A stretch of DNA of 64,000 nt from Malus domestica (taxonomy: Eukaryota; Streptophyta; Magnoliopsida; Rosales; Rosaceae), in the NCBI RefSeq assembly GCF_042453785.1, contig NC_091675.1:6150501-6214500 (forward strand), read 5' to 3'. Shown here piece by piece: positions 59,226-64,000 of this stretch. Within the stretch, counting starts at the first letter, position 1; every line of letters begins with the position of its first letter. Position numbers and translations under genes: made by a program. The notes beneath the pieces are model-generated. The model was given only the letters and a program-made list of their open reading frames with translations. It was not told the origin of the DNA and ran no database searches.

Positions 59226-60306
59226 TTCATGTGGTTCGTCTGCTCCGGTTGGGATATTTTACCGGGAAACGCGGGAGAAGTAACGGCTGCCATTCAAACT
59301 TGGTTGGTTTGGGATTATATGCGTTTCTGATTGTCAAAGTACCACCAAAATTTCTCCAAATTACATTGTGCCACTGAAAGTGATGCAGCCATGGCATTTG
59401 TCGTTTTGTCAACTTAGAGGTTTATTTTGACACGCATCAACCGGAGCCAATAAAGCACGAGTTTAGGTAGAAAATCGAGAAAAATAGAACCCGTTGGAAT
59501 TGTTTTGAAAATGACTAAAGAACGATTTTAAAGAAAATGTTTATGGATTTTAAAAGCATATGAAATGCTTTATTTAAGAAGCATCGTTAGTGTTTTTCAG
59601 AGTTCATTTGCATTTTTATTATGATTAATTCCAATAACATTTAACTAAAAGCACTTACAAATGAGTCCATAATTATTTAATATGTTCTTGTTTTCATTTT
59701 CTTATCTCTGTGTTTAAAGAAAATATGGATTGTTTAACAGTATTAAGCAATAAAAAAATAAAAATCTAGGGGATGCTAATCTATATCCAGTTAGATTTAA
59801 TTATAATCTAAGACTTTGAGGAATATTCTAATTACAAGTGTTTGGTTGAATATTTTGGTGATCTAAGGCGGTTACTAGTAGATTGTGAAATATAGATTAC
59901 AAAACTTAAAGTCTAATATTAATGAACTCATGCTAAACTGCCTATGTGGGTTTGTTTGCATGATTGCGGCCTTTGTTTTGGTGTTTTTAGAAGTGGGTCT
60001 TACTAGTCTCTTGGCATGGGAGTGAGCATGTTGTGTGCATGTCAGTAGACTTTTTCATTTAAATTTTATGTATTAACCTAAATCATGGTGAAATAAGACA
60101 TTTAATTTGAAATATATTAGAAATATCGCTTATTTTACATGTTGAAATAAGACATTCATAATTTAGTTTTTGAAAGGAATCGATATATTATTGATAAAAG
60201 CAACTGTTTTACAAAGATAAGTTTTGGTAGAGGATATCTCGTACTGCATCAGGAGGATCCTCAAACCATACTAAATAGCTTTTAATTGATAAACCATCCT
60301 TATGGT

Positions 60307-60483
60307 TTGTTTGGAGGCGTTTTTAAAATGTTTGAAAGCATTTTTATTATGTTCTTATTGCAGGAAGCACTTCAAGTATTTTTTTTTTCTTTCAAAATTT
60401 ACTTGCATTTTCACTAAGGAATGATTTTAAAAATATTTTCAATGAAAGCTTTTACAATCATTTTAAAACACTTTCAAATGAGC
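60307..60483. repeat. Possible small inverted-repeat element
   Basis: GTTTGGAGGCGTTTTTAAAATG at the left (about 60308; core GGCGTTTTTAAAATG) resembles the complement of the right end, CATTTTAAAACACTTTCAAA. A similar pattern of GCATTT and GCACTT words appears at 59510-59670. No target duplication is clear. Confidence 0.3.
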
Positions 60484-62381
60484 TCAGTTGAGCTAATTGG
60501 TGAGCCGTTACAAACTCGAGGAATGTAACAAAATTGGACATCCTACAACTTTGAAGCAAGCGTGTGCACATCTTCCACGATCAGAATTTACAGGGAGGAA
60601 TTAATTTGCCATTTCTGAGAAACTTTTTAGTGTGATGGTCATTAGCTGAGTGGCAATATTCTTTTCAGCCATAATCCCCGAGCTTGCAGAAAGTGATTGA
60701 GGGCATATTTGTGAGGGGTGTGCTACACTCCTTTTACTTTTCACATACTTTAATTCTTGACTATCGGATCTAATAAATTGAAGAAAATTAAATGATAAAA
60801 ATTAATAAATAGTGTGTGAATATCACACCCCTATTTGTGAATATGTGAAGAACATGGGCCTTTGCTTTATTGTTTTGTTATCAAGCATTTCTAATTAGAT
60901 TATCCCATTATGTATATTAATTTTTGTAAATTAAAGATTTTCAATGTCTTCATTCAGTTTATTTATTTTTGAACAACGAGTTAGCAATAATGTGCACACT
61001 AAAGTAGACGAGGTGAGTTTAACCTCAAAACTAACAATAATGTGATTCAAATTCTCTTAAGACCTCTCAATTTTAAATACCACTAAACCATAATATTATG
61101 TGACTGCAGTTTATGTTTTTAAGTACAAAAGTCAGTAAGAGTACAAATGGCACGAACCAGATAACGGTAGGTGAGCAGAAATTTCGTAGTTGGTAATAAT
61201 TCGTCTGTATTTATACTAATATCTGTGTATTAAAATCATAATATGGTCTGGTCATTGACTAATATGCCTGTTAGTCAAATCCTAATACTCGCTTTTCAAA
61301 AGAACTTCATAAAGGTTAAGGACTTCGCAACTTTTGAACACACTCGTCGGCATTCCAGTAGGCCGCCTATATATGCTACTGTTGCATTCAACAGACAGTC
61401 AGTCAGTTGAGTGGGGAAATCAAAGATCCAATCACTTTAACAAGATGGACTAAAAACATATAAAACTTAAAAGCTAAAACTTTTTCGAGTGATACAATAA
61501 CTGAAATCCGAACTTTTAAGACTGTTAACATGTAAATTAACAGCGTATATCAAGCTAATTATGTACAACATAATAAACAGTGGGTTAGGCGAGTCGGAAG
61601 AAAATGAATGTTCTTTTGACGGCTGATAATGTAGTTTTCAGTCGGTTTAGAAAACCAAATCCCCTACCCATACCCATATCCCCGTACCCCCAGAATAGTC
61701 TTAAAGAAACAGCGCTTGAACAAAACGGTCGAATTTTTAGCATATACTTTAGAGAAAGAAACATGATGGGCCATGCATCTAGAAGGAATGATGCACTTAT
61801 TTGGTTGGTGAGGTAAAGAACAAACATCGTGCGCTTCATATACAGGTTTCCTTTATATATAACATTTACATATATTAGTTGGTTGCAGCATGCATCACCT
61901 TATGGAATCTCTTGCACTCTAGCTAACATTGTTGTGTCATAGGTTGATATTGTTTTTTTATGGGGAGAATTTAAAATATTAGAATAACCAAAACAATAGT
62001 ATGCAGAGGTTAATTGACACGTGAAAGTTGAGATGGCAAATCAGAAGAATGTCGTCTAAATTATCGCATTTGATAGCTATAAAAGTTTTTCATTTTTATT
62101 AAAATTTGTCCCCTATAAGATTTCAACTCAGCACTTTTCCTAACAAAACAGAACTACTAAGTGTTGCTAGACTAGATGATCCTTGTGATGTTATAAAAAA
62201 ATTTGGAATATATTATATATCACGCATGTCTTTAGATCTTAGACTAGAGCACTTGATATGGGTGCCTAATTTTGTACTCGAATTTGCTGTAATGCTTCAT
62301 GAATAGAAGTCACTACACTGGTGATACCTCAGATAACATTGATAATAGGCACATTGACATGGTGGAAAAAATCGGGTTAAT

Positions 62382-62493
62382 CACATATAAAAAAACAAGA
62401 AATTATTTACGCAAATAAATAAACTATTTAATGCATACACATATAAAAACAAGAAATTATTTATGCAAATATATAAACTATTTAATGCACACT
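62382..62493. repeat. Two-copy 56-bp direct repeat
   Basis: CACATATAAA at 62382 recurs at 62438. ACAAGAAATTATTTA and AAACTATTTAATGCA match in both copies, with a few substitutions. Confidence 0.85.
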
Positions 62494-62911
62494 CATAAAA
62501 ACACAGTGCTAATACACTTGAAAATTGGATTAAAAAACCTGAAATTACGGTCGAAATGTTTAGACATTTTATCCTTAAGACAAGTTTACGCCTTATTACG
62601 ATATGGTTGATCGGCGTTTGTCTCACAGAATATAACAATCATGTTCTTGTTACAGCCTATTTATAGAAATTGAGATACCTCTTTAGAAAGTATGTATTCA
62701 TGAAAAGTAAAAAATTACAATTGCTCATATTAGGACCGACACATCTCTCCACTAAAAAAAATACCACTTCTAATATTCAATTAATAAAATTTTAATATAT
62801 AATAATAATATTAAAATTTCGAACAAGAGATGCAAGTGCCTAAGTGGGCTTCCACATTGATTTGTAGATCCTATACAAAATTGCATTGTTTACAATGGTG
62901 AGACGGAATAT

Positions 62912-64000
62912 GACGACCCGTCCCAAATTATTGTATATATTTCCTCCCCGAGAGTGTAAAGTGACGATAATGCCCTCGAGGCTTAGTGACGTGGATGTAT
63001 GCGTATAGTTTTATATTATTTTTCTCGATGACGTAATTAAATTGTACGCGTCATCACGAGCGTGTTGACGCGAGTTAGGGCCAAATTGGGTTCGTAACGG
63101 AAATGTTACAAATGAATAAGTAGAATTGGGATTGGTTTTATTTCCATTTGGACTCAATTGCTTAAGCCCTAAATTCTATAGCCCAATTAGGGCCTGAGAT
63201 TTGTTCTTCTTTTGGCCAACCCGTGACCACACACACACACACACACACACGTGCAACCCTCTTCTCTCTTCTCTTCTCTTCACTATCTTTCCTTCTCGTC
63301 CGTACGACCCGAACCCTCCAATCTTCAAACACTATCAAAACCTCACAGATCGAACTTCTAAGGACCATCCTCGAGTTCCTTGCAAGCTAGCAAGCCTAAC
63401 CATACCCTTTGTTAGAAGAAAGGACGTTGGAATCGTGAAGAACCATAGGCTCCGGCGAGGTACTCTGCTACTCAAACGTGATCGTGGACATTTCACGAGA
63501 TTATAAGGCTAAAAAAGGGTCTTAATCAACTCTATAAGGATCCTAGGCTAGTTTTGGAGTGCTTCGAACGTCGGTATACTCGGGTTTGTCAAGTTCCAAT
63601 TTTGGCCGTTTGTGTTGAGCTATTTTCCGACCAGTTCCTGAAGGTTTTAGGTCCCCAAATAGGTAAGATTATGTTCTCCTTGTTGAGAGCTTCAAATCTA
63701 TATAAGATTTGTGAAATTTGGTTGAAAAACAAAGTAAAAACAAAGGTTTTAAGATTTTCCAGAATCCGGCGTTGCAGACGGCGGCCGGCGGCGGCTCCGG
63801 CGAAGACCACTGGAGAAGACAGAGAATATTCCGTCAACTTTGACGGATATACTAACGGTGTCAGGTAAATTTAACGGAACATGCTTCTATTTAACGGAAT
63901 ATTCCCTAACGCTGCCAAGCACGTGGCCGGCGCGTGCGACACCAGAAAGTTTTTCTAAAAATATGGGGATGCTTGTGGTGTTGAGTAGGCCACAATGGTA
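62912..64000 (+). mobile_element. Possible 5' LTR of an element running off the window
   Basis: From TGACGACCCGTCCCAAATTA (about 62912) onward, the sequence includes a CT-rich leader-like stretch (63256-63300) and an AC repeat. Later come GC-rich, codon-like segments without a conserved domain (63554-63868). The opening phrase resembles LTR starts I associate with rosaceous retrotransposons. No second LTR, primer-binding site or target duplication is visible within the window. Confidence 0.25.
63226..63250. repeat. AC microsatellite
   Basis: About 12 uninterrupted CA repeats. A useful length marker and nothing more. Confidence 0.95.

Larger units (their letters stand above)
59226..64000. other. 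AT-rich gene-free region
   Basis: The left end is the LRR kinase promoter. No open frame here has a recognisable domain. Repeats seen: a possible small inverted-repeat element at about 60307-60483, a 56-bp direct repeat at 62382-62493, an AC microsatellite at 63226-63250 and a possible LTR start near 62912. The rest is unremarkable. Confidence 0.55.

Overview
This is plant nuclear DNA. The genes are rich in short introns with GT-AG borders, intergenic DNA is AT-rich, and all classes of plant transposable elements are present. The profilin (22305-23309) resembles the pan-allergen profilins of apple, pear and stone fruit, and the repeats look like those of Rosaceae. I infer a rosaceous tree, probably Maleae (apple/pear); this is an inference, not a search result.

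Layout. 1-1296 (+): 3' half of a plastid sigma factor. 4510-13469 (+): a 22-exon gene for a large glycine-rich membrane protein of unknown function (1450 aa). 14569-16836 (+): Aurora kinase, tail-to-tail with 17351-20638 (-), ATP-dependent phosphofructokinase. 22305-23309 (+): profilin, tail-to-tail with 23824-25704 (-), a DYW-type PPR RNA-editing protein. 27967-29550 (-): F-box protein. 30176-44370: a nested transposon block. 44776-48548 (-): plastid YbeY endoribonuclease fused to a HAD hydrolase, divergent from 50057-54127 (+), nuclear poly(A) polymerase. 55876-59225 (-): LRR receptor kinase. 59226-64000: no gene recognised. The host genes are ordinary housekeeping and regulatory genes with no sign of an operon or cluster. 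Splice junctions and reading frames were worked out by hand and each complete gene closes in frame.

The most unusual part is the nested transposon block. A Mutator-like element with about 200-bp terminal inverted repeats carries a captured, degenerate piece of the nuclear gene for chloroplast ribosomal protein L12 (Pack-MULE type). A 12.3-kb Ty3/gypsy retrotransposon sits inside its right inverted repeat. The retrotransposon has 512-bp LTRs with only about two visible differences and a 5-bp target duplication, GACTT. It has two RNase H-like regions (Tat type), an in-frame TAG early in gag-pol, and a coiled-coil ORF on the opposite strand between pol and the 3' LTR. Next to the block lies a truncated tandem copy of the Pack-MULE and its flank.

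Other points: the poly(A) polymerase keeps an intact catalytic core, but coding-like sequence after its stop is broken by several frameshifts; the glycine-rich gene has an 8-codon upstream ORF whose stop directly abuts the main ATG; Aurora exon 2 has a NAGNAG acceptor; and several small transposons have clear target duplications. I saw no convincing wholly new system. The antisense ORF, the Pack-MULE capture and the decaying poly(A) polymerase C-terminus are the best leads.
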